64,000 bases of DNA, taken from NCBI RefSeq assembly GCF_000165395.2, contig NC_067396.1, positions 682,001 to 746,000 of the forward strand, given 5' to 3'. The DNA comes from Babesia bovis T2Bo. Its lineage: Eukaryota; Apicomplexa; Aconoidasida; Piroplasmida; Babesiidae. The notes below the pieces were generated by a model. That model saw nothing but the letters and a program-made list of their open reading frames with translations. It was not told the DNA's origin and did not search any database. Shown here in pieces: positions 23,733-35,781 of the stretch (positions are counted from its first letter, which is position 1; every line of letters starts with the position of its first letter). The translations under genes were made by a program, and so were the position numbers.

Positions 23733-25036
23733 TTAAATGGAAGCTGCCTTCCCTAAAGTGGTACCCGATAGCAGGGTAAGGTGTAGACCGGCTATAATGA
23801 GACCGATGGTTCCTACGATCTTAACGAAGGCATCCATCTGGGTAGGGGATGCCATCTCGCCAATAGGGTATAGGCTGACTGTGGGTAGTGCAGACACGTG
23901 TTGTACCTCGTTACCGTATTGGCGTTGAGGACGCTTCTTGATGGCTTGCTTGTGGGTGTACATTACATCACCAGTCTCACCATTGATGAATTTGGTCTCC
24001 ATACCATCGGCGCCAAGTTCGTGAATGCAGAATCCTGCCTTTTCACTGAAGAATGCTGAGTTAGTAGTCTTCATTATAGGTTTCCTGCCTCCAGTACCAG
24101 CGTTACCGGTGACTATCATGGCAATTCCATTGCTGTCAATCACTTCCATGTTGTGATCATATCCTGCAATGTACGCATCAACTTGGGCGTCACGGAGTAG
24201 TGGTAAAAGGTAGTAAGAAAGCTGGGCGTCGCCCTTAGATGGTCCACTAGATTGAATTGGCTTGTCACCGACCACTATGATATAATCAAGGATTTTAGGG
24301 GCAATTTCAAGGACCTTCTTTAGGTCAGCCCAGGCAGCATTGCTGACGTCCTTGTAAGGGAAGGCGGTACTTAGGATCCAGGTGTCAATGAAGATGAAAC
24401 CGACGCTCATATCCTTGTGCCCACTCTTAAGGAGTGACATGGCTGTGAATATATCAGTGACTTACATAGAGCATAAAGAATAGATACGAAATAAGTTATA
24501 TACACTGGATAGTCTAGTACGCATGGGATTTATTGGTACCCATAATGAACGAAACCTACATGCAGTTGTTGCAAAGTGAGTGTAGTAGTGATACCACCAG
24601 TTTGGCATAGTCCACCTTGGGAGGCCCTTTGCACCATTCTTTTCATCCACTTGGGAGGTGAAGTATGCCTGTTGGTTCCTGTTGATTTGGGAGTTGAAGT
24701 CACCCAACCAGTCACCTGCACCTAAGACAGTGAACATCGGGATTTCCATGGAGCCATCTTCGCTCCTGTAGACAGACTGGAAATGTGTATCCCATTTAGT
24801 GTCATTGGATCCGGTTACTCCGTATTCGAAGTTAGATCCTGGTGAAACAATGAATGTAACGCGATCGTTGGCGATAGACTTCTTCAAAGTCTCGGCAACC
24901 CTCTTCTGGTATTTTGAACCAGTTCCCCAATTTCCTACCGATGCAAATCTCAACTGTGCCTTTACGATGGCGACATGAGAGGCAAGTATTGCGAAGAGCG
25001 CAGCCTGTGTAAGAATGTTTCCTACAACTGCTACCA
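23733..25036 (-). CDS. GAP50: Glideosome-associated protein GAP50 (inactive acid phosphatase fold)
   Basis: Membrane anchor of the myosin A motor complex in the inner membrane complex. The N-terminal signal peptide (ATG 25036) is followed by QLRFASVGNWGTG. The body has the calcineurin-like/purple acid phosphatase fold and a C-terminal transmembrane helix (IVGTIGLIIAGLHLTLLSG) with a short lumen-distal tail. Every metal-site motif is altered: GNWG for GDWG, GSNF for GDNF, GAGD for GNHD, GDKP for GHxP and GYDHN for GHDHN. The combination VTFIVSPGSNF plus C-terminal anchor is diagnostic of GAP50. One intron of about 120 nt separates exon 1 from the exon starting at SLLKSGHKDMSVGFIFIDTW. Confidence 0.92.
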
Positions 25037-25315
25037 TTTTCACCGTCTATAATTCTAGGTTACCCTAAAGACAATGATTTTCATCTACCGATATATAACT
25101 ATTCAATTATGTGTAAAATTGAATGAAGTTCCACTTCCGTTGAAGGGTGTGCACTATGAACCACACACTGGCGTATCTCAGATACAATTGATAACTTCCA
25201 CGTGGAAGACTCACAGATCGCATTAGACACACACTATTTACTACAAAGTATAACTAGTTTCAACCACAATTAATTGTATTGTTCATTGCTGGTCAAATCA
25301 GAGTAGTTGGCAGAT

Positions 25316-26395
25316 TCACTTATCCTTTTTATCGTGGGTAGTTTGTTCCACTATTTCCACGACAACCAGAATGACTGCCATGAGTACGGATCCTAGCAAA
25401 TAGCTTGCCCAAAGGGGAAATCGAGTTACTCCGCTCATTTGTGAGCTGTGATGTGTTAGTAGCTCGAAGGATAAGTATAAGAAAAATCCAATGGCCAGCA
25501 GCTGGAAAATAGCGTTCACTACAGGCGAGTTCTTTGTGGCTAAAGCGCCTATAAGAATGCCAAGTGGCACACACAGTGCAAATGCGATTGCGCAGGCATG
25601 ACGAAACGCCTGATTCTGAATAAGGTTTGTCACCGTAGTGTTCAACACTAAGCATTCCGCCCACTTGTGGGCACAAATACCAAAGGCCATACCCCAAAGC
25701 GGCCCGGCAGAGTCTTGCGTACCCAAAAGGGCTCCTATTACAAATGAGACTCAATGCCATAAGCACATACCTTCAAGCACAGAGTGTCCGTAAAATGTCA
25801 ATAGGAGGTATAACGCACGTGATGTAAACAGCTGCTTGAGCTTTAGTGTGAATTGATTTACTTTCGTGCACAAATGGTCGTGTTTGCAGTCATGGTCCGT
25901 ACTGACTTGTGATAAATCTAGGTTGCAGTTTAGCGGGGGCTCTATAGCAGTCTCCAAAACATGTGGAATAGCACTGTTATTTAGCGATTTGATTGACGTA
26001 TCGACAACGGAATGAGACCCACAATGGTGTCCTATGGCATATGAGAGAAAATAGCCAATACTATACCTGCTAGGAAGTCGATAGTTACAAGAAGTAGTAT
26101 GGGCATGCCCATAATGATACCTCTTATATCAATTCCTCCGAACACCAGACCGTTATCACCATTCCCAAATCCTTCAGGGAGTAGATGTGTTAGGGCTAGC
26201 GATAAAAGTGCACCTAAAATATGTACATTCTCGCTATTAAAACGTACCACTTGTGGCATTGTTCAAGGTCTTATCGTTGATCCACGCATTCTTATACACC
26301 GAAAATCTTTTTGTGATTTCCGGTGCATAGCAAAACACCAGGGTTTCAACCAGTACGATGGCAGCGACTCCGACCTTTTGATATTTAACCATCAT
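25316..26395 (-). CDS. ZIP-family metal ion transporter
   Basis: Multi-pass divalent-metal (zinc/iron) importer. Exon 1 (from ATG 26395) encodes a hydrophobic segment VGVAAIVLVETLVFCYAPEI. A 34-nt intron leads to GALLSLALTHLLPEGFGNGD with the helix IV-type H-LLPE motif. The next exon carries a His/Asp-rich loop (STDHDCKHDHLCTKV). The last exon gives MAFGICAHKWAECLVLNTTV, the second metal-site motif (HKxxE), and three further helices, ending at TGA 25316-25318. The two intramembrane motifs identify the family; which metal it carries is not determined. Confidence 0.85.
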
Positions 26396-27194
26396 GGGTG
26401 TACTGGGTGACCACTCCGCTTGGGAGTGTAATGAACTGCGATAAATTGCATATCCCTTCTTACCATGCTACACAACACCAAGTGTAGTATGTTTTTTATG
26501 CGATTTATCCATTTAAACCAGCCAAAAAGCTTATGATATTGCCCATCTCCCCACAACCCGGCTAGAAAATATCTACAAAATTTTCCATGATAGACCTTAA
26601 TAATAGCTGGATTCTTGTTACACATTATATTGAATAGCCTATACACACACGTATAATACTCTGTTTTATCTTGGAATACCTGTAAAATAGGTTATTGGCC
26701 ATGTACATTGTACTAGTGTCTAACATAATGCAACTGGAGGCACTTAAAATCTAGCCCATATAATTCAAATTTTGGCACATATACATAATCTAGCATCATT
26801 TTATAACCGTTTGGTACTAGGTGTGTAATGGTACTAGCTGGTTGTTTCTTATATTGGACGTACCATGTGTTCAGTATTCTTAGTGTATCACTCTGGTGCT
26901 ATATTACTGAATTTAGATCTATAAATATGATATATATTTTATAAAATTGATTACACTTGGGTTCGTTTTCCGAAATATGGACGAATCATCCAAAAGGACA
27001 CCTACATATTCAGGTTTAAGTAATGGTCCAATTTTAGGTATGTCAAAATTGTGACCTGTTAGAATTCCTAATATACTATAATTTGTAACGTCACGTCGTT
27101 CTATATAGCAATACTTGGTATTTACAACTGTTATTTTATAGCGGTACAACTATTATGACATTATATAGGTTCGGCACAGCTTAGATTTGCTGAA
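26396..27194. other. Divergent intergenic region
   Basis: About 800 bp between the ZIP and cytochrome b5 starts, so both promoters should lie here. Short minus ORFs (26392-26646, 26919-27149) show no domain, and their coding nature is doubtful. Confidence 0.4.
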
Positions 27195-27630
27195 ATGATG
27201 GATTTGAACAAAGATAGTGTTGTCACGCGCTCTGATGGTCCAGTAGACGTTGCAGAGGTATGTCGTGGTAAAGTGTGATGTATTAGTCATTCCAAGACCT
27301 TCCTATATGCTACACTTATATCACTATTGTTCAAGTGAATGTTACATCAGGTTGCTAAGCATACTTCTGAGACTGACTGCTGGATTATATTCAAGGGCAA
27401 GGTATATGATATAACACGTTATTTGGACACTCATCCTGGTGGTAAGTTACATTCTGTTCACTAGAATATCTACAGGACGTGATCACTTATTGGCTTTTGC
27501 CGGTATGGACGTAACTGAGGAGTTTATGGACACTCACCCCTGGGTGAATGCTGAATTCCTGTTAAAATCGCTATTAGTGGGTGATCTCAACACAGATGAT
27601 TCCGATTTAAAGCCCGAGATCAATTCGTGA
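27195..27630 (+). CDS. Cytochrome b5-like heme protein
   Basis: Small electron carrier with one cytochrome b5 fold. Three exons: [20 protein letters not shown], then [20 protein letters not shown] through the axial heme motif THPGG, then [20 protein letters not shown], which supplies the second histidine near DTHPW. There is no C-terminal membrane anchor, so it should be soluble. Two ATG codons in tandem at 27195 and 27198 could start it; an extra upstream exon is possible. The HPGG context makes the domain call safe. The redox partner is unknown. Confidence 0.85.
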
Positions 27631-28018
27631 TGTGAAATGTACATCCAATAATGTTAATCGTTGTTACCCTTATTGCACTTACTATAGATTATAATTCACA
27701 TGACATTTGTCGGCAAGTAGGTCACTATAACAATGGAGTTAGATGACCCTAGATGCATCATCCTATATATTGCCTAACGACCATTCATCAATCCCGCCCT
27801 ACACTATATATATCCTAATAAGTTGCTGCCATGTATTATCCGTGAAGTGAGCTATGCTGCCATTCCAGGATATATCCATCAACAGCTACGACGGTATGGT
27901 TATGCACCAGTTGGGCATGTATGCATATGAGAATGACCACTATAATAGTAATTACACTGGATGGCATACATAGCCTATGATTAAAGTAACAATGTCTACA
28001 CATTGACTAATTACAAAA
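27631..28018. other. Convergent intergenic region
   Basis: About 390 bp of AT-rich spacer between the 3' ends of cytochrome b5 (+) and ribosomal L3 (-). No coding or structural signal recognised. Confidence 0.4.
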
Positions 28019-29198
28019 TCACTGTAGGATATTTTCTGGTGTTATAGTTTGCATATCTGATGTCACTGACACGTAGCTACCATTGGCACCGGCTACTAGT
28101 GCCTTTACGTACATCAGTGACGTTTCTGGGTTGATTCCCAGCACACGTAATTTTCGGAAAGTGCAACGTTTGTTGCCCATGCGTCCTGGCATTCTCTTAC
28201 CAGGTTTTACGCATCCTGGTGTGGTAGATGCTCCTATGGATCCTGGCTTTCTGTGGTGTTTAGAGCCGTGGCTCATTGGGCCTCTATATATTGTTACTAT
28301 GCATATAAAATCAGTTACCTTGCGAATCCATGTCGTTTTATAACACCGGCAAAGCCTTTACCTTTTGTAATCCCCGTTACCTTGACGTGGGTGCATCCGG
28401 CGAATGCTGAGACATCTAATATTTGTCCCAATACGTAATCTTGCGGTGGTTGCAACTTGACTGGTTTCATATAAGCGAAGTTATTACAGTTTTTAATTAG
28501 CTTTCCGAGTTCACTTCGCAGGTTCCACCGTTTTTCCCATGATGGCTTACCTACATCTGTATAAAACAAGTGGCATTATGCATAGTATTAGTGGCTGTGG
28601 CCATAATCTAGCACAGTTATGTACTGGAGATACATTGGGTCATTACATACCGTAGGCTACTAGTGCATATCCAAAGTCCATGAACTCGCATATTGTGCAT
28701 GGTAGCACTTTTAATGCAGTTACAGTTTCTACGTGTCCATCAGGTGACCATATTTGTCCCACTTTATACTTGATAGCTCTCAATTCAATCTGTTAATTAT
28801 GTATTCTGGGTACAGAAACATACTTTCCTTTCGGTTTCCGGCCACCTTACATTCCATAGGTATGGTCTCGGTGCTGTTGGATCCCTTGTGAGTACTACCT
28901 AGACAACGTTGCTTTAGATTGTGTAACCATATCTTACTCTATCCTTTCGCGTAAGGTTGAAATCATCTGGCAGTTGATTCTTCTCTGCATAGGTTTTAAC
29001 ATCACTAGATCCTTCCGGTTTGCTTCTTGCTACACACTTGATAAATGCCTGTTCTATTGGAGTTTCATTCTTGCGGAAGGACGGTATGTCTTGTTGCCGT
29101 GGCGTCGACCATTTGTTAGAACGTATGATTGCTGCGCAAGGAGCGTGTCCTATAGCAGCAACTAGAATTGCTACAGTGATGTGTACATATTTATGCAT
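28019..29198 (-). CDS. Bacterial-type ribosomal protein bL3, apicoplast-type leader
   Basis: Large-subunit ribosomal protein of bacterial type. The ATG at 29198 gives MHKYVHITVAILVAAIGHAP, a signal peptide, then a basic linker ending DFNLTRKDRVRYGYTI. Downstream exons hold CTHVKVTGITKGKGFAGVIK and MSHGSKHHRKPGSIGASTTP followed by PGRMGNKRCTFRKLRV, the conserved L3 core that reaches the peptidyl-transferase centre. It ends ITPENILQ at TGA 28019-28021. Five or more exons. The signal peptide plus transit-like linker points to the apicoplast rather than the mitochondrion. Confidence 0.85.
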
Positions 29199-29254
29199 GG
29201 GATATTGGCATGTAACTGTTTGTTTTTTTACATTAGTAGTGTCTAGTGTCAGTT

Positions 29255-30658
29255 TCATCGGGTGCCCATATCGGCGTAATCGACCACAACTTCTCTGCCA
29301 TCGATATAATGCTTGGCATTAGGTTGCATTACGGCAAGTATAGAATCCTTGTGTGTAAATGTAAGGAATCCGAATCCCTTTCCTTTTAGGGTGTATGAGT
29401 CGCGTGGAATGTACGCTTCGGCTATTTCTCCAAATTGCCCAAAGTAATGCCTCATCGTACCCACGCTAGTGTCCGGATCCAATCTTCCAATAAACAGTTT
29501 GGGCACGTTCCTTGATTTTGATCTTGTTGGTGCCATGCTCCTGGAGTCATAGTGGCTGTTATGGTCCATTTCCCCTGTTTATCGATACGTGATGTACCAT
29601 ATAAACTCACCGTAATGATCCATTCTGGCGGATCCAGAGAATATATAGTTGACTGGTTTGTGTGGATCGAATGTGGGATATCCTCTTTGGTAAGGCATCG
29701 GGTTTCCGTAGTTTCCACGATCCGGGGGGTAGTAATCTGACCTGTAGCGATCATCTCTTCCTCTTTTGTTATATCTACTTCCATAGTTATCATTTCCTTC
29801 ATATTGTCTTTTGGACCTTGGATACCTATCTCTAACGGGGTGCGGTGCTTCATCAGCTCCTTTTCCACCTAAGTCCAGTTAATTCCATGCCACCTGACTT
29901 ACCACCTGGATGTTTTTGACCAATAGCACGATGAAGTACAACTTCTCTACCAAGTATGATATGCGACGAAACGTTCAATGCCTGTGGGTACTAAAAGAGG
30001 TTGCTATTTATGCTTACCTTCACTAAGCTTGCTTCATTATCGAAGGACACGAATCCATATCCTTTGTTAACAGCTGGATTCCCTGAGTATCTGGGAATGT
30101 GTATATCCGTAATATTACCGAACTGCAAGTTATTGTTAGGTTTCATGCATAACCTACTTGGCTAAAGTAGGATTGTAGGTCATTGTGCGTAGCTTCGTAT
30201 GCTAACTTTGAAATAAAGATCCGATAACTATTGATCACATCTTCATTAGCTTCTGCAGATGGCTGGGTTGTTTGTTTCACTTCTGTGTTAACATTATCAT
30301 TGCTTGATATGTTGTCATGGGTTTGCTTCGTCACTTCCTGGGCGATGGTAGTTTGTTGTGGGTTATTATTTGTTTGTAGTATGTTTGCATCTGCCAAAGT
30401 TTCTTCTTCGAGGTCTACCTTTGCTTCTTCATGGCCATCGGCTGGAGGTAACGCGCCGGATTCTTCTACAGCTTCCGATTGCAATTCCCCTTCCTCTTGC
30501 TTGTTTGGCAGGCTTTCATCTATAATTTGTTCTTTTATTTCCGTATTTACAACTGTAGAATCATTTGGTTCAATTTCCTGGTCTACTGGCTGTGCTTCCT
30601 CGGACACCTGAACAGTGTCTTTGGTCTCTATGGTATCTTCGGACTCCAGTACGGTCAT
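29255..30658 (-). CDS. Two-RRM RNA-binding protein (hnRNP/DAZAP-like)
   Basis: Predicted nuclear or cytoplasmic mRNA-binding protein. The N-terminus from ATG 30658 is acidic and disordered (EEAQPVDQEIEPND and similar). RRM1 spans exons: YRIFISKLAYEATHNDLQSY, then GNITDIHIPRYS and KGYGFVSFDNEA (RNP1), then SSHIILGREVVLHRAIG. A Tyr/Arg/Gly-rich linker follows (YNKRGRDDRYRSDYYPPDRG). RRM2 is KLFIGRLDPDTSVGTMRHYF with RNP1 KGFGFLTF and ends at TGA 29255-29257. The upstream in-frame ORF start at 30778 is probably not used. Target RNAs are unknown. Confidence 0.82.
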
Positions 30659-30955
30659 TTCGGAAATTAAAAAATATAATGGGTACTTAGCAGCATTTAC
30701 GCATACGTAAACCTGTTTATTATCGTACTTTTGGTTGTCATCGGGCCTCACAGCGTATTGCACAAGATGGCCATGCACCTAAGACAGTCAACTGTAAAAT
30801 TAATTTAAATACTACTTTCTAATTTCATATTTCCACTTAACACTTTATATGTGTACATTTGTGCAATTATGTTTTTTTACGATATGTGATTTACCAATTC
30901 TGTGTTTCAGGGGCCATACTACGTTGTATAACTAATATCCCACTAACTGTGGCCA

Positions 30956-31410
30956 TCAGTGTTTCAGTTGCCCACGTCCTTGATGTGGTCTTCTGCCTCT
31001 GCTTGCTCCGCGATCTGGGCCGTTTATATTCATATTTTCTTGAACTTACCTCTTCCTCTTTGGTTAAAGCCAGATGGTTTTGCTGGGATACAATATTATT
31101 AGAATTCCATTAATCTTACCCATAGCCTTAGATTCTTCCAGGGCTACAGTTGCCACTTCATCTGGGAATCTGAATGACTTGACGTTGTTTCCTCTTATGA
31201 AGCATTCACTTAATTTCCAGAATTCATCTCCTTTCTATACACCAGTTTATTTGGCTTCTCATATACGTACCTTTGACGTGCATATGGCGTTAATCATATG
31301 TACATTCATGAAGGCATCGCATGACGATAGGATTCCGCTGTATGTTTCTCCACTTTTCAGTTCAATGAGCTGTATAGTCAGACTGCCAATATTCGTGCAA
31401 ACATACCGCC
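30956..31410 (-). CDS. LSM4: U6 snRNA-associated Sm-like protein LSm4
   Basis: Subunit of the LSm2-8 ring on U6 snRNA and the LSm1-7 decay ring. The Sm1 motif is [20 protein letters not shown] followed by [13 protein letters not shown]. Across an intron comes [20 protein letters not shown], containing Sm2. Later exons give a short RGG tail ([20 protein letters not shown]) ending LKH at TGA 30956-30958. An Arg/Gly tail is typical of LSm4. Exon 1 with the start codon was not resolved: the segment before LTIQLIEL needs an extra small intron, so the upstream limit given is approximate. Confidence 0.78.
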
Positions 31411-31918
31411 GGTTGGCTCTTCCCCGCTCGTAGAATTGCTAATGGAAGCTACAACGTAATGAATTTTGTAGATATAGTCATAGTACCAAAGATTGCACAA
31501 AACAGGTGTCTGCAATCTCCAGTATCATAATAAAGCGCATCGTATACCAAACAGTAGCTTACTACTTGGTATCGGCACTGGAAAATGAACAAGCAGCTAG
31601 ATTCCTAGGAACACGTACCACCATTTTGACTGTATTATATGTGTAAATCAATTGGTCTTGTTACTTGACGACCTGGCTAACGGCCATGTTCAGCATTCCT
31701 AGATTCAGCGTCGATGTTATTCAAGTAGTTGCTTCTTTAGTGTATCAATAAGATATCGTTACGCGTTAATGTTAATAATAAAGCTAATTAGTTTATATAA
31801 GCTAGACTATAACTATTTCTCATTGTTGTAATCTGTTGTGTACTCTCTTGATGTCCAGGTAATCCATTCACACCCTGGTGCTACTTCATCACACATTTAC
31901 TTTTTTCATATCCTTAAA
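31411..31918. other. Divergent intergenic region
   Basis: About 500 bp between LSm4 (-) and the helical-repeat gene (+). It should hold both promoters and possibly the unresolved LSm4 first exon. No other feature seen. Confidence 0.4.
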
Positions 31919-34593
31919 ATGGTTTTATCGCAAATAAAGTCTGTATCCTTGCCTGGACCCATCAATATTGACTGTCGCTTTGTTTGCGGTATATGTTGTT
32001 CATTTCGCGATGGGTATATAAGATGTTTTTCTGGTCGTCATCATTTGCGTCACCTAACGTCTACCAGTGGTCAGAATGGCCACATTGGTGGTATTCGTAT
32101 GCAGGATTATTTGAAGGAAAAGGAGTTAACATCTTTTGTTACAAAAGATCCTTTTCCTGGTGGCGAGGAGTGTCACAATCGTCTTCTTCATAAATTGGCT
32201 ACATATTCCAAGAAGTCACGCTTAGAATGGGATATACTTGAGCGTCGTTTCGGTCGTCAGTTTGCTTCGAAGCAATATTCCATCCATTACATTTCCAAGT
32301 ATCCCAAAGGGTCATTTTTCCCTGATGGTCATATAAACGTGGCTTTGGCTCGTTTTAGTATATACAATGATTTTATTCGTGATGCTCGTGATTTTCGTTC
32401 TGAGGAGATAAGTTACACTCGTCGTTTATATCCGCTTCGTGCCATCCCTATGAGCTTGAAGAACAATATAGATTTCCTTCAATTTCAGCGTGATTTAGAG
32501 TCTAATCTTATGGGTATCGTGAATGTATGCAACACATTTGATTTGACTGGTATATTACGTCAGATGTATCTTTTGGGGTTACCCATTCGCGCTAATGTTT
32601 TTGGTGAGATATCTAAGAAGTTATTACGGGGCATGTCGTCATTGAACACTGACGTGGTATGTTGTTTTTTGCGTGGAATATATATTACAGATGATTGAGA
32701 CCATTGTTTTCATGATGTCTTATATGGATGAAGACATTGAATCTGTTAACATATTGGTCAATGCTGTTGGCTCCGAGTTGAGGAAGCGTGTTTTGTCTAT
32801 TACATCTTTACCTGTTCCATCCATTTTGAGGTTATTGCACCCAATTGTCTTGGTACAGGCAGTATCTCCATCTGATAGTTGGTTATTCATGACTGACGAG
32901 CGTCTTCTAAATCGGATGATATCAGAGTACTCTTCATTGGACATTAACAACTCCGGGGAACTATTTACATTCCTCACTGTTTCTAACAGTATTAAACCAT
33001 TACCCGAATCAATCCGTGTTGTGATGGGTATCATTGGCAATAACTTGCTTAATGGCGTGGACAGTCTCCACAGTCGCACTATGCAGCGTCTTTTGATGGT
33101 CAGCAAGAGTTTTGAGTCACAGTTTCTTGAGCTTGCCAGGTCACTGTACAGAACTGGTCTAGGTCGCTCCAGCAGCATCCGTCCAACAGTTTTGGCTACT
33201 ACCTTTTTGCGTTTGCGCAATGAGGAGGACCATGCATCCAACTTCTTCCGTAAGGTTGGTCGTCGTTACGGTGAGATAACTCCAAAAGTGCTTGTTGACC
33301 TTTACTGTCAATTTTTAGAGGAAGGTCCTCGTAACTTTTACCAGTTACGTTGTTTTGAGATGGCTTTATCTAAGAATGCGAGGTCGTTATCAATGCAGGA
33401 TTTATCTAACATTTTGATTTACCACAGTAGCCACGGTCGTTACATTTCACAACTGAATGACATGATAAAATCTCGTTTTGTTGAATTGAAATCTAGGGGT
33501 CTGGCAAAGAATGAGGAGGTAGGTATTGTATCAACAGTGGCTGTACATTGCTAGTAACAATGTCTGGGCATTGTATAATTTCCTAATGATATCGCAGATT
33601 TTGGACATTGCCTTATCAATGTCACTGGTTGGTCTCCATACACAGTTAGACGTTTGGGATGGTGTTGACCTACCTCATTTGGTGTATTCCACTCCCACCA
33701 ATATATTGGTATATCTTGCATATGCCTTGTTGATAACTGGTGAATACAACATTGGCGTTTGGTCCATATTGCTTGAGAGGTAGGTCCCATTACTTTAGTC
33801 CACACGATATTAGGATGATATATGAACCCAAGACCTATTCTCACGAGTTGTATGAAGTATTAATGGTTGCTAATGTCTATGGTCTTTTACCAGATCGCAT
33901 GAGGCCGCATTTGCACAATCGCATAACATGGATTCTCCAGCACACGAAATCTCAGCATTATGCTAAGATGGTTAGGCAGCGTTACGAGACACCTGCACCG
34001 ATAGGCGAGGCTTTGGACAAGCTGGGTCTGAAGTATGAACGAAGTAAGTTTAAATTAGCCGTACCTCTTATAATGTACCAGACATTGTGATTAACGAGCT
34101 TTACGAGGCACCGTTCTATATTGAATCCCACAAGCTTATTCTAGATCCCTTGCGCGATTCATTTTTACATGCGGTATGTATATTAGTATCATGTGTTCAA
34201 TCTCTACAGACTACTAATTTGGACGTTGGTGAGGTCAGGTTACGTCATAACGTCTGGTCCAAGCAGGGATATCGTTCAACTCCGTTAAACCGCCACACTT
34301 TAGCCAAGTGCTATGATGACGACACTGGTGTTTGGAATATTTCGGAATTGGTCGAGGTATTATCTAAGCATATGAAGTTTCCCAAGCCCGTGTTATCTGT
34401 TGGCGCTGGTGTGTTATTGAGTTCACGTATGAGTCACTTTTTTACAGAGTCAAATGACCGTGATAAAGGTCGTTCACCTTTGGTTCACACTGGTCGTCGT
34501 CGTTACCTTGAGACCAAGACCACTCATGACCGCAGCGTTTCTCAGAACGTGCGAAAGCTACAGCAATTGTTATTAGAAAAGAGTAGCTCTTGA
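31919..34593 (+). CDS. Large helical-repeat protein, probably organellar RNA-associated
   Basis: Protein of about 830 residues built of degenerate alpha-helical pairs. Exons include VSLPGPINIDCRFVCGICCS (start ATG 31919), ILRQMYLLGLPIRANVFGEI, LHSRTMQRLLMVSKSFESQF, LSMQDLSNILIYHSSHGRYI, LDIALSMSLVGLHTQLDVWD, ELYEVLMVANVYGLLPDRMR and a basic end, RYLETKTTHDRSVSQNVRKL. Helical-repeat proteins without other domains in apicomplexans are often mitochondrial RAP or heptatricopeptide-type factors, but no RAP domain is seen here, so the role is inference. At least six exons. The stop codon is only 44 bp before the next gene. Confidence 0.65.
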
Positions 34594-34637
34594 AGCTACA
34601 CACTGGTGAAACCCTTTACTTTGGTATAATATTGACT

Positions 34638-35723
34638 ATGATGCTATTAGTTACTTGTATAGTTTGGCTATGCGTTTGTTTGGGATTGGTATCATCTCAG
34701 CCGCTGCCGAATGACGCTCCAGAGATTATTTTCAAGGACCGTATGGCTACTAACTTGATGCGTGCGAAATTACAGGACCATGGTCTTTCTGTATCATTTG
34801 AGGATGTTGATTACCTTCCTAATGAGATGCTTGCTAATAGTGATCTCAATTTATGTCGTAGACCTATGGAGAAGGACTACCAAGACTTTTTACTTGCGTT
34901 TTGTCGTTACTATGCATGTGATATTCGGGAGTTTGCAGACACACCTATTGAGAACCTGGAAAACCGGATACTCTACAACCTTGATACACCTGTTACAGAT
35001 AACCAGACACATCGCGACGGTACTAATTTATCTGTGAGTTGTGCCACTGCTAAGATTGCAGCACGTTGTTCTGCCTATTTGGCGTATGCTGAGTGTGTAT
35101 ACCGTACTTACATCCACACCAACAACTTTGCCAAGGTGGTATTTCAAGTTCCCGAACGTGCTAAAGTTTTAGATATACACTTTGTAAAATACTTTGAGCG
35201 TGTGAAGACATCGATTCCTCCACTATTGGATGAGGGTGTGACCCAACTATGTCGTTATGTTAACACTGCCTGTGTTGCTATACACCCTCAATTCAGCAAA
35301 ACTTCAGGATTCCGTCGTTTATCTATTTGTTCTATATTTGATGTATTTACACCGATTACTACTTTTGCGGATTTGTATTCATCGACTTTGGAATCTACTG
35401 AGTTACATGCTTTGCAATCATTTGACATTGAGGAGTATGAGAGCATGGTAACAGTACCTTCTGAGGCAGTTCACTCACCACTTGGGATTCCCTATGACAA
35501 GCATATTAACAGCCCGCGTATATTGACTGCTTTTTATGTTGAACTGTGTAATAGGCGCTGTAGGTACGTTGCGAATATGTTAGACATTTCTTCTAAGTGG
35601 ACGATGTTAAATTCCTTTGGTCGCACGCGTCAGCTATTGATTTGTGCGAAGTTATTAGCTCTTTGTCCGGATTGTCCGACTTGCGGTAACATTGATAGTT
35701 TAATGGCAGATCAATCTTTCTAG
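34638..35723 (+). CDS. Secreted cysteine-containing protein, unknown
   Basis: Single-exon protein of 361 residues. ATG 34638 gives a signal peptide (MMLLVTCIVWLCVCLGLVSS) and mature start QPLPNDAPEIIF. No other membrane helix or GPI-type tail is visible. Cysteines recur in pairs: LAFCRYYACDIREF, CATAKIAARCSAYLAYAEC, LCNRRCRYVANML, LALCPDCPTCGNI. I do not recognise the family. It has no repeats. An upstream in-frame TTG would extend it but is unlikely. It lies between two helical-protein genes in a tight co-directional block, so promoter space is minimal. Confidence 0.65.
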   Translation: MMLLVTCIVWLCVCLGLVSSQPLPNDAPEIIFKDRMATNLMRAKLQDHGLSVSFEDVDYLPNEMLANSDLNLCRRPMEKDYQDFLLAFCRYYACDIREFADTPIENLENRILYNLDTPVTDNQTHRDGTNLSVSCATAKIAARCSAYLAYAECVYRTYIHTNNFAKVVFQVPERAKVLDIHFVKYFERVKTSIPPLLDEGVTQLCRYVNTACVAIHPQFSKTSGFRRLSICSIFDVFTPITTFADLYSSTLESTELHALQSFDIEEYESMVTVPSEAVHSPLGIPYDKHINSPRILTAFYVELCNRRCRYVANMLDISSKWTMLNSFGRTRQLLICAKLLALCPDCPTCGNIDSLMADQSF

Positions 35724-35781
35724 ACCCTACAAGCAACTTGTTTTCCCCGGATAAGATCTTAGTTCTATCCAACTTGCTACT

